DNA from: Gammaproteobacteria bacterium | GTDB taxonomy: Bacteria > Pseudomonadota > Gammaproteobacteria > Tenderiales > Tenderiaceae | Assembly: GCA_016200485.1 (NCBI GenBank) | Contig: JACQEP010000024.1 | Location: 62,001-126,000, forward strand | Direction: 5' to 3' | DNA: 64,000 nucleotides | Part shown: piece after piece, positions 1 to 8,908 of the stretch | Layout of the letters: the number at the start of each line of letters is the position of its first letter | Numbering within the stretch: position 1 is the stretch's first letter | Position numbers and translations under genes: made by a program | The notes under the pieces: generated by a model | The model's input: the letters and a program-made list of their open reading frames with translations, nothing else | Database searches by the model: none | Told to the model about the DNA's origin: nothing

Positions 1-592
1 CGCCGGTCTGGACCCAGGGGGCGGCGCCATCGAGCGGGAAAAAGGTTCCGCTTAACAGGAACATGGGGGTTACCACTAGGGTGAAATAATAGAGGAAAAA
101 GTCATAACCCGGGGCCAGCGAGGTGACCACCAGGGCCATGGCGCCAAAACAGCACCCGAGCAAAAAGACGATCGGCAGCACCAGCAGCGCGGTCCAGCCA
201 TCGACCAAGCCCATGAGGGCAGCGACGATCAGGATGGCGGCGGAAGAAATGAGCGCCTTGGTTCCGGCCCAGATGATCTCGCCGATGAGGATGTCGGGCA
301 GGCTTAAGGGGGTGGCGAGCATGGCGTCCCAGGTGAGCTGGACTTTCATGCGGGTGAAGGCGGAATACATGCACTCGAAACTGGCGGTATTCATGGCGCT
401 GGCGCAGACGATGCCGGCGGCGAGGAAGGTGGCGTAGGACATGCCGTTCACCTCGCCGACAAAACTGCCCAGGCCGTAACCGAGGGCGAGTAAATACAGG
501 AATGGCTCGCCGAAGTTGCCGAGCAATGAGGGTATGGCCATGGTGCGCCAGACCAGGGCGTTACGATGCCAGACGGGGTACCAGTTAAACAT
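1..592 (-). CDS. ABC-2 type transporter permease, NodJ-like (partial, cut by left edge)
   Basis: The minus strand opens with ATG at 592 (MFNWYPVWHRNALVWRTM...) and reads through the left edge of the window without a stop, giving about 197 residues. The visible part has a short cytoplasmic start, then several long hydrophobic stretches separated by a charged loop (FTRMKVQLTWDAML), the pattern of ABC-2 membrane subunits such as NodJ. AAAGAG lies about eight bases before the ATG. It follows the ATPase gene on the same strand, so the two should form an exporter for an unknown substrate (lipid, polysaccharide or drug). The C-terminal part is outside the window. Confidence 0.8.
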   Translation of the reverse strand, partial: MFNWYPVWHRNALVWRTMAIPSLLGNFGEPFLYLLALGYGLGSFVGEVNGMSYATFLAAGIVCASAMNTASFECMYSAFTRMKVQLTWDAMLATPLSLPDILIGEIIWAGTKALISSAAILIVAALMGLVDGWTALLVLPIVFLLGCCFGAMALVVTSLAPGYDFFLYYFTLVVTPMFLLSGTFFPLDGAAPWVQTG

Positions 593-621
593 GCACCAAC
601 TCTTTCAAAACGGCAAAAAAC

Positions 622-728
622 CCAACGCGGAGACGCAAAGGCGCGGAGAAAAAACCAAACGAACGAATTTTCCGGTCAAACTGATAGATTCTTCTTTGCA
701 TCTCTGCGTCTTTGCGCCCTCTGCGTTT
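622..728. repeat. Inverted-repeat element, copy 1 (AACGCGGAGACGC family)
   Basis: The left arm (622-650) starts CCAACGCGGAGACGCAAAGG and the right arm (about 700-728) ends with its complement, CTTTGCGCCCTCTGCGTT. About 45 bases lie between them. It fills the gap between the ATPase stop and the permease start of one transcription unit. The same arms recur six more times in the window. Small reading frames across it are repeat artefacts. Confidence 0.8.
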
Positions 729-752
729 ACAAATATTCGCTTTGTCTCTGAA

Positions 753-1694
753 CTAAGCATCGCGCAGCTCCTTGCCAGTGAGCTTGAGGAAGACGTCTTC
801 CAGATTGGCGCGACGATGCAGGAAGTTCAGTCGCGGGTATTGTTGCAAGGAACGGAGCAAGGGGTGCTCGTCCTGGGCATAACAAAACACGGTTTCGCCG
901 ACGAACTCCATGCGCTGCGTTAGGGCGCGGCCATGATCGGCGCTCCATTGTTCGACGCCGGGGCCGTAGACTTCGATCACTTGGGGTTCGATATGGGCGC
1001 GAATCAGCGACTGCGGGCCGTCCTCGACCAGGATGCGGCCGTTGTCCATGATCGCCAGGCGATCACAGAGACGCTCAGCTTCATCCATGTAATGCGTGGT
1101 GAGGATCAGCGTTTTACCGGCAGCAAGCAATTCCCGCAACCGGCGCCAGATAAGTTGCCGCGCCTGAGGATCGAGGCCGGTGGTCGGCTCATCCAGAATC
1201 AGCAAGTCTGGATCGTTGACCAGGGCGCGCGCCAGCGTCAGACGTCGTTTCATGCCGCCGGACAAGGTGCCGATGCCGGCATCGGCCTTGTGTTCAAGCG
1301 CGGCGAATTGCAGCAGTTGCGGCAGGCGTTCGGCAATCTCCTTCGCCGGAATACCGAAATAACTGCCGTAGGTGCGCAGATTTTGGGTGACAGTGAAATC
1401 GGGATCGAGATTATCGGCCTGCGGCACGACACCCAGGCGGCGATGCATGAAGCGCGCGGCGTGCGGAATCGAATAACCGAGCACATTAAGCTCGCCACTT
1501 GTCGGCGGCGTGACGCCGAGCAGCATGCGCAAGGTCGTGGTCTTGCCGGCGCCGTTCGGACCTAACAAACCGAAACATTGGCCGCGACGCACGGTGAGAT
1601 CGACATTTGCGACCACATCGCGCTCGCCGTACCGCTTGCACAAGGCGCGCGCTTCGACCACCACTTCCGTTGGCGCTGCTGACAAGGCTTCCAC
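753..1694 (-). CDS. ABC transporter ATP-binding protein, NodI-like
   Basis: This 313-residue protein is a single nucleotide-binding domain. Walker A GPNGAGKT is at 45-52, the signature LSGGMKRR at 144-151 and Walker B LLILDEP at 164-170, followed by the switch region LILTTHYMDEAERLCDR. The last 90 residues resemble the C-terminal extension of NodI/DrrA-type ATPases. It would energise the ABC-2 permease encoded just downstream on the same strand. The start is GTG at 1694, two bases after the ferredoxin stop, so the genes are probably co-transcribed. The substrate cannot be read from sequence. Confidence 0.9.
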   Translation of the reverse strand: MEALSAAPTEVVVEARALCKRYGERDVVANVDLTVRRGQCFGLLGPNGAGKTTTLRMLLGVTPPTSGELNVLGYSIPHAARFMHRRLGVVPQADNLDPDFTVTQNLRTYGSYFGIPAKEIAERLPQLLQFAALEHKADAGIGTLSGGMKRRLTLARALVNDPDLLILDEPTTGLDPQARQLIWRRLRELLAAGKTLILTTHYMDEAERLCDRLAIMDNGRILVEDGPQSLIRAHIEPQVIEVYGPGVEQWSADHGRALTQRMEFVGETVFCYAQDEHPLLRSLQQYPRLNFLHRRANLEDVFLKLTGKELRDA

Positions 1695-1696
1695 GT

Positions 1697-2005
1697 TTAG
1701 ATTTTTAACCGGTCAACCGGCTGGCCATTAACCAGATGTTGGTCGATGATGTCGTCGATATCGTCCTTATCGACATAGGTGTACCAAGTACCTTCGGGAT
1801 AAACGACCATCACCGGACCTTCATCACAGCGATCCATACATCCGGCATTGTTGACGCGCACCTGACCCTTGCCGTTAAGGTTCAGCGCTTTGACACGCTT
1901 CTTGCAGTAATCGCGCATTTCTTGCGCCTTGTGATCCTGGCAGCAGGCCTGACCGTCATCGCGCTGATTGGTGCAGAAAAAGATATGATGCTGATAATAA
2001 GACAT
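1697..2005 (-). CDS. Thioredoxin-like [2Fe-2S] ferredoxin
   Basis: A 102-residue soluble protein of the thioredoxin-like ferredoxin family. The likely cluster ligands are C11, C21 or C22, C56 and C60 (FFCTNQRDDGQACC and NNAGCMDRCDEGP), matching the C-x(10-11)-C ... C-x3-C layout of the family. It is expected to be a cytoplasmic electron carrier; its partners are unknown. It heads the minus-strand unit with the ABC exporter genes and is divergent from the GlcF-like gene, with a 68-base shared promoter region. Confidence 0.85.
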   Translation of the reverse strand: MSYYQHHIFFCTNQRDDGQACCQDHKAQEMRDYCKKRVKALNLNGKGQVRVNNAGCMDRCDEGPVMVVYPEGTWYTYVDKDDIDDIIDQHLVNGQPVDRLKI

Positions 2006-2034
2006 GGTTCCCCCCGAACCGTGAATGACGGCGG

Positions 2035-2040
2035 TATAAT
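2035..2040 (+). promoter_or_regulatory. Possible -10 box upstream of the GlcF-like gene
   Basis: TATAAT occurs 34 bases before the TTG start at 2074, in the gap between the divergent ferredoxin and GlcF-like genes. No good TTGACA-like -35 box is present at 16-18 bases spacing, so the call rests on the -10 match and its position only. Confidence 0.35.
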
Positions 2041-2073
2041 AACAAAATCACTCACCCATTACCGAGCCATTGT

Positions 2074-3312
2074 TTGGACACCAAAACCTTCATCAAGATC
2101 GAGGCCGATCGCTGCGTAATGTGCGGATTATGCCTGCCGCATTGCCCGACCTACGCCAAAACCCGCAACGAGGCCGAGTCGCCGCGCGGACGTATATCGC
2201 TGATGAAGGCGCTGGCAACAGGCGACCTGCCACTGACGCCCAAACTGCAACAACATCTGGATAACTGCCTCCTGTGCCGCGCCTGCGAAAACAAATGTCC
2301 CTCGGGCGTGAATTATGGCGCCTTGATGGATGCCACCCGCGCGGAACTGGCTCCGCCGGCAGCAGTAAAAACCGCATTTGTGTCACTGGATCAACTGGCC
2401 ACCGATCGCACACGGCGTCAGCGCCTGAGCCGAGGACTCGCCTTGCTTGAAGGCAGTGGTTTGCGCGCGCTTGGCCGGGGGCTAGGCATCACCAAGCTAC
2501 TGGGCGTGAATCGGCTGGAGCAATTGGCGCCGAAGATGCGCGCGCTACATCCGTGGCAAAATTATTATCCTGCGGTGAGCGAAAAGTGTGGCGACGTGGC
2601 GCTGTTCACCGGTTGCTTCACCGAATTATTCGATCAACAAACGCTCGATGCTGCAATCAAGGTACTCACACATCTCGGTTATGGCGTGCATGTGCCGGCC
2701 ACGCAAACCTGTTGTGGCGCCTTGCATAGCCATAAAGGCGATAGCGATCGGGCACGGCAATTGGCGGAACAAAATCGCGCGGCATTTGCAGAGCTGAACA
2801 TCAGTGCCATCATTAGCACTGCCACTGGTTGCGGCGCACATCTGGGCGAATATGACCGGATATTGAACGGCGATAAATCGCTGGCGTTGCAAGTGCGTGA
2901 CATCAATCGTTTCCTGAATGAGATCGAGTGGCCCGCAACCATAAAACTACAACCGTTGGCGCAACGCGCAGCGGTGCACGATCCGTGCAGCCTTGTTAAT
3001 GTACTGAAAGGCGCACAACATCCTTATCAATTGCTGGCGAAGATCCCGCAACTCGAAGTCACGCCCCTGCCCGGCAACAATCGCTGTTGCGGCGCGGCGG
3101 GCAGCTACATGCTCGACCACCCAGCGATGGCGGATAGCTTGCGCGATGACAAAATTGCGGCGCTGCTTGAGCTCAAGCCTGATTTGCTGGTGACTTCAAA
3201 TATCGGCTGCGCCATGCATCTGGCGGCCGGAGCAAGACAGTCGGGATTAACACTGGAAGTGGTGCATCCGGTGATGTTGGTGGCGCGGCAGATTCAAATA
3301 CAATCCAGCTGA
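2074..3312 (+). CDS. glcF: GlcF-like (Fe-S)-binding oxidoreductase subunit
   Basis: The 412-residue protein has two 4Fe-4S motifs (C14-x2-C17-x2-C20-x3-C24 and C65-x2-C68-x2-C71-x3-C75) followed by two cysteine-rich CCG domains (QTCCGALH and NRCCGAAG). This is the architecture of the glycolate oxidase iron-sulfur subunit GlcF, which passes electrons from the flavin subunit GlcD/GlcE to quinone. No glcD or glcE lies beside it, so the partner dehydrogenase, and hence whether the substrate is glycolate, remain open. The start is taken as TTG at 2074 because no ATG or GTG in frame fits the N-terminus; the ribosome site is weak. Confidence 0.75.
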   Translation: MDTKTFIKIEADRCVMCGLCLPHCPTYAKTRNEAESPRGRISLMKALATGDLPLTPKLQQHLDNCLLCRACENKCPSGVNYGALMDATRAELAPPAAVKTAFVSLDQLATDRTRRQRLSRGLALLEGSGLRALGRGLGITKLLGVNRLEQLAPKMRALHPWQNYYPAVSEKCGDVALFTGCFTELFDQQTLDAAIKVLTHLGYGVHVPATQTCCGALHSHKGDSDRARQLAEQNRAAFAELNISAIISTATGCGAHLGEYDRILNGDKSLALQVRDINRFLNEIEWPATIKLQPLAQRAAVHDPCSLVNVLKGAQHPYQLLAKIPQLEVTPLPGNNRCCGAAGSYMLDHPAMADSLRDDKIAALLELKPDLLVTSNIGCAMHLAAGARQSGLTLEVVHPVMLVARQIQIQSS

Positions 3313-3332
3313 ATCGCCTGCGGCGATGGCTT

Positions 3333-3365
3333 GTCGGGTTACGGCTTCGCCTAACCCGACCTACA
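3333..3365. repeat. Palindromic GTCGGGTTA...TAACCCGAC repeat
   Basis: A hairpin-forming repeat (GTCGGGTTACGGC / GCCTAACCCGAC, then CTACA) between the GlcF-like gene and coq7. It belongs to the palindromic family also found at 4085, 26679, 26947 and 50563. It may act as an RNA-stabilising or terminating stem, but there is no clean T-run. Confidence 0.6.
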
Positions 3366-3414
3366 TCTATAATGTACGCTTTACCCTTTTGGCTTTTCGC
3401 TTTACTCTGTAGCT

Positions 3415-4053
3415 ATGCGCCACTACTCACCCATCGACCATTTGTTATTTAATGTGGACCAAGCGGTCCGCACTATCTTTGGGCAGCCGCAAATTACGGA
3501 ACGCCCCGACCCTGCCGCTGATGTGCCAGAAACGGAACTGTCAGATGCTGAACGCAAGCTGGCCGCAGGTTTGATGCGCGTTAATCACGCGGGCGAGGTG
3601 TCGGCTCAGGGCTTGTATCAGGGCCAGGCGTTGACGGCGCGCTTGCCTGAGGTGCGCGAAAAAATGGAACGCGCAGCGCTGGAAGAAAACGATCACCTCG
3701 CTTGGTGTGAGCGACGTGTGCACGAATTGGGTGAGCGTGTAAGCCTGCTTAATCCGTTTTGGTACGCGGGCTCGTTTGCCATCGGCGCCATCGCCGGCTT
3801 GGCGGGGGATAAGTGGAGTTTAGGTTTTGTCGCTGAGACCGAACATCAGGTCATCAAGCATCTCGACGACCACCTGGCACAGCTGCCGCCGCAGGATCAG
3901 AAGAGCCGCGTCATTGTCGAACAGATGAAGGTCGATGAAGCACATCACGCCACCGTCGCGTTAGAACACGGCGGCGCGCCGCTGCCGGAGCCGATCAAGA
4001 AGGTAATGGCGTTAACGTCGAAGGTGATGACGGAAACGGCGTTTAGGATTTAA
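3415..4053 (+). CDS. coq7: 3-demethoxyubiquinol 3-hydroxylase (Coq7/UbiF-type)
   Basis: A 212-residue di-iron carboxylate hydroxylase of ubiquinone biosynthesis that hydroxylates the demethoxyubiquinol ring at the membrane surface. The iron-binding signature is visible in both halves: an early Glu in [14 protein letters not shown] near 90-94, a Glu in [11 protein letters not shown] and DEAHH near the C-terminus. The hydrophobic stretch [16 protein letters not shown] is the membrane-contact helix. It is convergent with speD. The coq7-speD-osmC-crp neighbourhood is the same as in Pseudomonas. No strong ribosome site is visible before the ATG. Confidence 0.93.
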   Translation: MRHYSPIDHLLFNVDQAVRTIFGQPQITERPDPAADVPETELSDAERKLAAGLMRVNHAGEVSAQGLYQGQALTARLPEVREKMERAALEENDHLAWCERRVHELGERVSLLNPFWYAGSFAIGAIAGLAGDKWSLGFVAETEHQVIKHLDDHLAQLPPQDQKSRVIVEQMKVDEAHHATVALEHGGAPLPEPIKKVMALTSKVMTETAFRI

Positions 4054-4084
4054 AACAAACTAGTGTCGCCGTTGGCGACGGCTT

Positions 4085-4120
4085 GGTGGGTTACGCCCTA
4101 CCGGGCTAACCCACCCTACA
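4085..4120. repeat. Palindromic GGTGGGTTA...TAACCCACC repeat
   Basis: GGTGGGTTACGCC pairs with GGGCTAACCCACC, followed by CTACA. It lies in the 80-base gap between the convergent coq7 and speD genes, where a stem-loop could end or protect both transcripts. Confidence 0.7.
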
Positions 4121-4133
4121 TTGATTACTGACT

Positions 4134-4946
4134 TTAAGACAACGCCCGCCGCAAGTTCCGGCCATAGAATATCTCGGCCATTTCCCGTGTCAGCCGCTGC
4201 TTGATGCTCTTGCACTCTTTCGCATCGAGATCATCAGAAACTACACCGAACAGATAATTGTCGAGGTCAAATTCCTTCAGGATCATCTTGGTGTGGAAGA
4301 TGTTTTCCTGATAGACATTGACGTCGATCATTTGATACATGTCCTTGAAATGACGCGGCAGATAGTTCTGGATCGAGCTGATCTTGTGGTCGATGAACAG
4401 TTTTTTGCCTTCGGTATCGCGGGTAAAACCGCGCACGCGGTAATCCATGATCACAATATCCGACTCAAAGGTATGAATCAGGTAGTTCAAGGCCTTCAGC
4501 GGTGAAATACGGCCGCAGGTAGAGACGTCGATGTCGGCACGGAAGGTACTGATGCCATCGTGCGGATGACTCTCGGGATAGGTGTGGACGGTAATGTGGC
4601 TTTTGTCGAGATGCGCGACCACGGTATCCGGCAGCGGCCCTGGTGCCTCGGTATTGGACAATCCCTTGGCAGAAATCGGCTCTTCCGAGATCAGCATGGT
4701 GACGCTGGCGCCCTGCGGATCGTAATCCTGATGGGCGACGTTAAGAACGTTGGCGCCGATGATGTCGGCAACGTCAGTCAGGATTTGGGTCAGTCGCTCG
4801 GCGTTATAGGCCTCATCTATATACTCGATGTATTCCATGCGCTGACGGCGCGTGGTCGCGTAGCAAATGTCATAGATGTTAAAACTGAGGCTCTTGGTGA
4901 GATTATTAAAGCCGTGCAGTTTATATTTCTTCGATGACTTGGCCAC
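4134..4946 (-). CDS. speD: S-adenosylmethionine decarboxylase proenzyme
   Basis: A pyruvoyl enzyme that makes decarboxylated SAM for spermidine synthesis. The N-terminal [20 protein letters not shown] and the rest are nearly collinear with E. coli SpeD. The self-cleavage site is K-S in [11 protein letters not shown] (Ser about 116), which yields the pyruvoyl group. I take GTG at 4946 as the start (270 residues): AGGAGG lies ten bases upstream and the protein then begins [12 protein letters not shown] as in relatives. An upstream in-frame start would add 12 unconserved residues. Confidence 0.95.
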   Translation of the reverse strand: MAKSSKKYKLHGFNNLTKSLSFNIYDICYATTRRQRMEYIEYIDEAYNAERLTQILTDVADIIGANVLNVAHQDYDPQGASVTMLISEEPISAKGLSNTEAPGPLPDTVVAHLDKSHITVHTYPESHPHDGISTFRADIDVSTCGRISPLKALNYLIHTFESDIVIMDYRVRGFTRDTEGKKLFIDHKISSIQNYLPRHFKDMYQMIDVNVYQENIFHTKMILKEFDLDNYLFGVVSDDLDAKECKSIKQRLTREMAEIFYGRNLRRALS

Positions 4947-4956
4947 GGGCGATCCG

Positions 4957-4962
4957 CCTCCT
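4957..4962 (-). promoter_or_regulatory. Ribosome binding site deciding the speD start
   Basis: AGGAGG on the minus strand, ten bases upstream of the GTG at 4946. It favours this start over the in-frame ATG at 4982, which would read straight through the site. Confidence 0.6.
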
Positions 4963-4998
4963 AAACCTGTTCCGATGCGCAAAGGGCGTGATTATCCA

Positions 4999-5409
4999 CT
5001 ATTTCGCCCCCTTGGGAAACACTATCGGCGGGTGGTTGATAATCTGGACCGAATTGCCGGCCGGGTCGAAGCAGTAAAAGCTGCGAGCACCGTCGCGATG
5101 GGTACGGGGCGCGGTCTTCATTTTCACGTCGTGGCCACGCAGAAAATCGAACCAGACGTCGACCTGTTCCGGCTCGTCGATGATAAATCCGATGTGGTCG
5201 AGTCGCTGGTCGCCGGAGAGGTCATAACCGGCGGGCGCCCGGTGCAGGGCCAGGTTGTCATTGCCGGAGGTGAGGTAAACGTTATCCTGATCGGGCCGCC
5301 ACTCGACCTGCATCCCCATCAGATCGACATAAAAATGCTCGCAGCCTTCAAGATCCGGGACGAACAAAGCGACATGCCGCATGCCGGAGGTCGGCTTGGG
5401 CTTAAGCAC
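4999..5409 (-). CDS. VOC (glyoxalase/dioxygenase fold) family protein
   Basis: About 136 residues with the vicinal-oxygen-chelate fold. Likely metal ligands are His in MRHVALFVPDLEGC, His in RLDHIGFIID and Glu/Asp in the C-terminal half (YCFDPAGNSVQIINH). Members include glyoxalases and extradiol dioxygenases; the substrate is not predictable. I place the start at GTG 5409, overlapping the OsmC stop and preceded by GGAGG at six bases; ATG at 5382 is the alternative. It is translationally coupled to the OsmC gene. Confidence 0.8.
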   Translation of the reverse strand: MLKPKPTSGMRHVALFVPDLEGCEHFYVDLMGMQVEWRPDQDNVYLTSGNDNLALHRAPAGYDLSGDQRLDHIGFIIDEPEQVDVWFDFLRGHDVKMKTAPRTHRDGARSFYCFDPAGNSVQIINHPPIVFPKGAK

Positions 5410-5833
5410 CGGCCACCTCCGCCTCACGGATCTCGAAGTCATGGGTGATTTTGGCGGTCTTGCCGAGCATGATCGAGGCCGAACAGTACTTTTCCGCTGA
5501 CAGCTCCACCGCCCGCGCTACAACATCGGCCTTGAGGCCATGGCCGGTGACAATGAAATGGAGGTGGATTTTGGTGAATACGTGCGGCACGGTCTCGGCC
5601 CGTTCGGCCTCCAGCTCGGCAACGCAATCAGTCACCGGATGCCGCCCCTTGCGCAGAATGTGGACCACGTCATAGGCGCTGCAGGCACCGGTGCCCATCA
5701 GCAGCAATTCCATCGGTCTGACACCCATATTGCGCCCGCCGCCGTCCGCCGGGCCGTCGATCACCACCGCATGGCCGCTGCCGGACTCGGCCACGAACAT
5801 GGCATTTTCCACCCACTTGATGCGCGCCTTCAT
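5402..5833 (-). CDS. OsmC family protein (YhfA-like)
   Basis: A 143-residue OsmC/Ohr-fold protein. The two redox cysteines are C51 (MGTGACSAYDV) and C117 (AEKYCSASIML). OsmC proteins reduce organic peroxides with these cysteines; the YhfA branch is less well characterised. Its position next to crp, transcribed divergently, is the same as in Pseudomonas and enterobacteria (yhfA-crp). The 106-base gap with crp should carry both promoters. Confidence 0.88.
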   Translation of the reverse strand: MKARIKWVENAMFVAESGSGHAVVIDGPADGGGRNMGVRPMELLLMGTGACSAYDVVHILRKGRHPVTDCVAELEAERAETVPHVFTKIHLHFIVTGHGLKADVVARAVELSAEKYCSASIMLGKTAKITHDFEIREAEVAGA

Positions 5834-5939
5834 TACCCGCTCCTTTGCTCGCCATCCAATGGCGCTAATAATAACTCAAACTAAGTGGGGGCAGGCCGAT
5901 ATATAAGGTTAGGACTTCACTTGCCAGGGATTCAATGCA

Positions 5940-6581
5940 ATGAGCCAAAGCAATAATACCCCTCTCAAGAAAAACCCCGCCATTGAGCGTTTTTTGAGCC
6001 GCTGCCACCGGCGGCGCTACCCCAACAAGGCGGTGATTATTTATGCCGGCGACATTCCGGACTCTCTCTATTACATCATTGAGGGCTCGGTCTCGGTCGT
6101 GGTCGAGGAAGAAGAGAAACGTGAAATGGTTCTTGCCTATCTCAACACAGGGGATTTCTTCGGTGAAATGGGCCTGTTCAGCACCACACCGCAACGCAGC
6201 GCCTGGATCCGGGCGCGCGGTCAAACCGAAGTCGCCGAGATCAGTTACGCCAGTTTCCGCCAAATGGCGATGGAAGACCCGGAGATCCTGTTTCAACTCG
6301 CCAGCCAGATGGCCGTACGGCTGCGCCGTACCTCAGGCATGGTGACCCGGCTGGCGTTCATGGACGTCAGCGGCCGCATTGCCCGCACCCTGCTCGATCT
6401 GACCAAGGAACCGGATGCCATGACTCACCCCGACGGCATGCAGATTCGTATCACTCGCCAGGAACTGGGGCGTATCGTTGGCTGCTCGCGTGAAATGGTC
6501 GGCCGCGTGCTAAAGAGCCTGGAGAATCAGAATCTGATCTCAGCGAAAGGCAAGACAATTGTGGTGCATGGAGCGAGATAA
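5940..6581 (+). CDS. crp: cAMP receptor protein (Crp/Vfr)
   Basis: A 213-residue global regulator. The N-terminal cyclic-nucleotide domain carries [10 protein letters not shown] and RSAW, including the Glu (about 76) and Arg-Ser (about 86-87) that contact cAMP in E. coli CRP. The C-terminal helix-turn-helix [20 protein letters not shown] (about 171-190) is almost the same as in CRP/Vfr, so the same TGTGA-type operator is expected. AGGGA lies about ten bases before the ATG. A perfect palindromic terminator follows. Vfr in Pseudomonas has the same neighbours. Confidence 0.95.
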   Translation: MSQSNNTPLKKNPAIERFLSRCHRRRYPNKAVIIYAGDIPDSLYYIIEGSVSVVVEEEEKREMVLAYLNTGDFFGEMGLFSTTPQRSAWIRARGQTEVAEISYASFRQMAMEDPEILFQLASQMAVRLRRTSGMVTRLAFMDVSGRIARTLLDLTKEPDAMTHPDGMQIRITRQELGRIVGCSREMVGRVLKSLENQNLISAKGKTIVVHGAR

Positions 6582-6608
6582 GAGCGAACCCTTACCCAGA
6601 AAAAACCA

Positions 6609-6630
6609 AAGCCCGCTTAAGCGGGCTTTG
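6609..6630. terminator. Bidirectional intrinsic terminator between crp and the TraF-like gene
   Basis: A perfect 22-base palindrome: AAAGCCCGCTT followed by its exact complement AAGCGGGCTTT. On the minus strand it is followed by GGTTTTTT, on the plus strand by GTGTTTATAT. It sits between convergent genes and should stop both transcripts. Confidence 0.85.
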
Positions 6631-6665
6631 TGTTTATATTAACCCGACTTCCCCCTTTTAGGTTG

Positions 6666-7925
6666 TTAAAAACGGAATCCCAACTGCATGGAAAGCGCCG
6701 TTTCGTCGCCATTGGCACCGGCAGAAAAATCAAGATGCGCACCAAAAGGCGAGAAGCCTAAACCAATCGTTGGAATACTGTTCTTGCTGTTTTTCATATT
6801 GTGGCGATAGCCGATGCGCACTTGCATAAGATCGAACACATCCAGCTCGGCCCCCAATCCAATATATTGCGTCTTGCTATCAAAGCCCACTGGCTTATTT
6901 TCTTTGAGATCAACATCCAGCGCTACCGTACTCCAGTCATTGTTGTGCGACACTCCGGCGCGTAACTGCGGTTCGATTTTGATCTTTGACGGTGTCGGCG
7001 CTGTCAATCCAGGCGAGGCATAAGGCTGAGTCTCATAGTCTTTGCTAATCAGGTTTTTGGCGACAACGCCTGTTTTCCAGCCATTCTTGTAATCCTTGGC
7101 CAGGCCGACATCGAGATTGGCACCGGAATATTCCTTTTTGCCCTTACTGGCATCGAAGTTTGCGCTATTAACCCCGACCTTATAATCGAACGTGGTCACT
7201 TTGATATATTTGGGAGTAACCCCCACTGCCACGGGAGTGCCAAATAGATTAACTTCACGCGCCAAAGATAAACCCACCTCACTGATCACTGCACCACGCG
7301 CCTGAAGATTGGAGGTCAACTGACTAGACGTGATGGTATTACCAGTCAGCGCTACTGCATCACCACTCGCATTGATCATGGTTTGTAATGCTGTCTGATC
7401 TGCCGCCGTGACATCAAGTAAACCTCCGCCTACAGCCCATGCATCCGCAGTCAACGAAGCCCCGATCCGGCGACTCGGTATCCCCACCACAAAGCCAGCC
7501 ATTACCTCACCTTGCAGACTCTTGTTTGATAACTTGAGTAATTGTTTTAACAAGGCATCAGTGGCAGTCGCAACGGCCGTGGCATTAGGGTTGGTTGGGC
7601 TTGCCGTGAACGCTGCCACCGCGGCATTGAGATTAGTCTCGTAATTTCCATTTTGGTAATTATCAATTTCATCCAAAACTTTATCTGGATCATAGATTCG
7701 CGCCGCAACAATTGGCAGCTCCACAGCGAAATCCTCACCCTCTTTGGCCGCCGCCAGCAAGGCCGGATTCATTAAACCCGCATTGGCCGCCGTACCCGAG
7801 GCCACTCCGGTTCCCCCCATACCCAGCGAACGCGGGTCGATGGAATTGAACGGCAGCGCTGCCGCCTGGACTGAAAACAGCACCAAAAGAGAACTCATCC
7901 CTTTGATTAACATGGAGTTACGCAT
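6666..7925 (-). CDS. TraF-like outer-membrane protein (conjugal transfer TraF_2 family)
   Basis: A 419-residue exported protein. It starts with a signal peptide (MRNSMLIKGMSSLLVLFSVQAAA) followed by LPFNSIDPRSLGMGGTGVAS, the opening typical of the TraF_2/FadL-like barrel group. Alternating beta-strand sequence follows and it ends ...MQLGFRF, with the C-terminal Phe of outer-membrane beta-barrels. Despite the family name there are no conjugation genes nearby. It is probably a chromosomal envelope barrel of unknown cargo. It is a single gene, ended by the palindromic terminator at 6609. Confidence 0.75.
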   Translation of the reverse strand: MRNSMLIKGMSSLLVLFSVQAAALPFNSIDPRSLGMGGTGVASGTAANAGLMNPALLAAAKEGEDFAVELPIVAARIYDPDKVLDEIDNYQNGNYETNLNAAVAAFTASPTNPNATAVATATDALLKQLLKLSNKSLQGEVMAGFVVGIPSRRIGASLTADAWAVGGGLLDVTAADQTALQTMINASGDAVALTGNTITSSQLTSNLQARGAVISEVGLSLAREVNLFGTPVAVGVTPKYIKVTTFDYKVGVNSANFDASKGKKEYSGANLDVGLAKDYKNGWKTGVVAKNLISKDYETQPYASPGLTAPTPSKIKIEPQLRAGVSHNNDWSTVALDVDLKENKPVGFDSKTQYIGLGAELDVFDLMQVRIGYRHNMKNSKNSIPTIGLGFSPFGAHLDFSAGANGDETALSMQLGFRF

Positions 7926-8044
7926 AGTTATCCCTTCTTTTCTCTGCTTGCCTAAGTTGCATTGATTCGACCCGGCGCTCGGCCGCTACACGTTTGAAGT
8001 ATCGGCCACAGGACAAATCGCTTTAACGCGCAGGAAGGAATTAT

Positions 8045-8836
8045 TTAGACGAAAAACAGGCGCTTGAGCTCCGCGCCAGGATCAGGCGCCCGCATAAAGG
8101 CTTCGCCAACCAGGAAGGTGTTGACCTTGTGCTCGCGCATCAGCGCCACATCGGCGGCGACATGAATACCGCTCTCGGTCACCACGATGCGATCTCCCGG
8201 AATCCGTTCCAGTAAATCTATAGTCGCCTGTAATGAGGTTTCAAAAGTGCGCAGATTACGGTTGTTGATACCGATCAGGCGCAAAGGCAAGGCCAGCGCG
8301 CGTTCCAATTCAGCGGCATCATGCACCTCGATCAGCACATCCATCTTCAGACTCGCGGCTAATTGTGACAGCTCGCGCAACGCGGCATCATCCAATGCAG
8401 CGACGATCAACAAGATGCAATCCGCACACATCGCCCGCGCTTCGTAGATCTGATAAGGATCAATCATGAAATCCTTGCGCAACACCGGCAGCTCGCAGGC
8501 GGCACGCGCTTGTTTGAGATATTCTTCCGAGCCCTGGAAAAAATCGGCATCGGTCAACACTGACAGGCAGGCTGCGCCTGCCTGTGCGTAACTCCGTGCA
8601 ATCTCAGCCGGGCGAAAATCTTCGCGCAGCAGGCCCTTGCTCGGTGAAGCCTTCTTGATCTCGGCGATGACTGCCGATTCACCAAGGACTAATTTGTGTT
8701 CGATGGCCGCAACAAAACCTCGCGGCTTGACCATCTCTACAACACGCGCACTCAACTCACGCATATTGAGCCGAGCGCTGCGCTCGGCGATTTCTTCGGC
8801 CTTGCGCTTGAGTATTTTGTGGAGAATATCGTTCAT
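8045..8836 (-). CDS. trpC: Indole-3-glycerol phosphate synthase
   Basis: A monofunctional (beta/alpha)8 enzyme of tryptophan synthesis (about 263 residues); there is no fused TrpF domain. Key family segments are visible: [55 protein letters not shown] and [14 protein letters not shown] start it at ATG 8836 ([16 protein letters not shown]), as in homologues; an in-frame TTG at 8860 is unlikely. It is the last trp gene of the run, separated from trpD by a small secreted PsiF-like gene. Confidence 0.95.
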   Translation of the reverse strand: MNDILHKILKRKAEEIAERSARLNMRELSARVVEMVKPRGFVAAIEHKLVLGESAVIAEIKKASPSKGLLREDFRPAEIARSYAQAGAACLSVLTDADFFQGSEEYLKQARAACELPVLRKDFMIDPYQIYEARAMCADCILLIVAALDDAALRELSQLAASLKMDVLIEVHDAAELERALALPLRLIGINNRNLRTFETSLQATIDLLERIPGDRIVVTESGIHVAADVALMREHKVNTFLVGEAFMRAPDPGAELKRLFFV

Positions 8837-8908
8837 CGTTAAAAAATTTTGAATCAGCAATTCAACACAGACCGGAGCAATGTCTGTCCGGCCTGTATTG
8901 ATAAAACA

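Noticed and set aside
516-923. Open frame on the plus strand across the repeat and the ATPase end
   Set aside because: It runs through inverted-repeat copy 1 and antisense to the ATPase gene; the peptide reflects the repeat (AETQRRGEK), not a protein family.
6666-7925. Conjugative element suggested by the TraF-like gene
   Set aside because: No other transfer genes, relaxase or oriT-like features nearby; the family also occurs as lone chromosomal envelope proteins.
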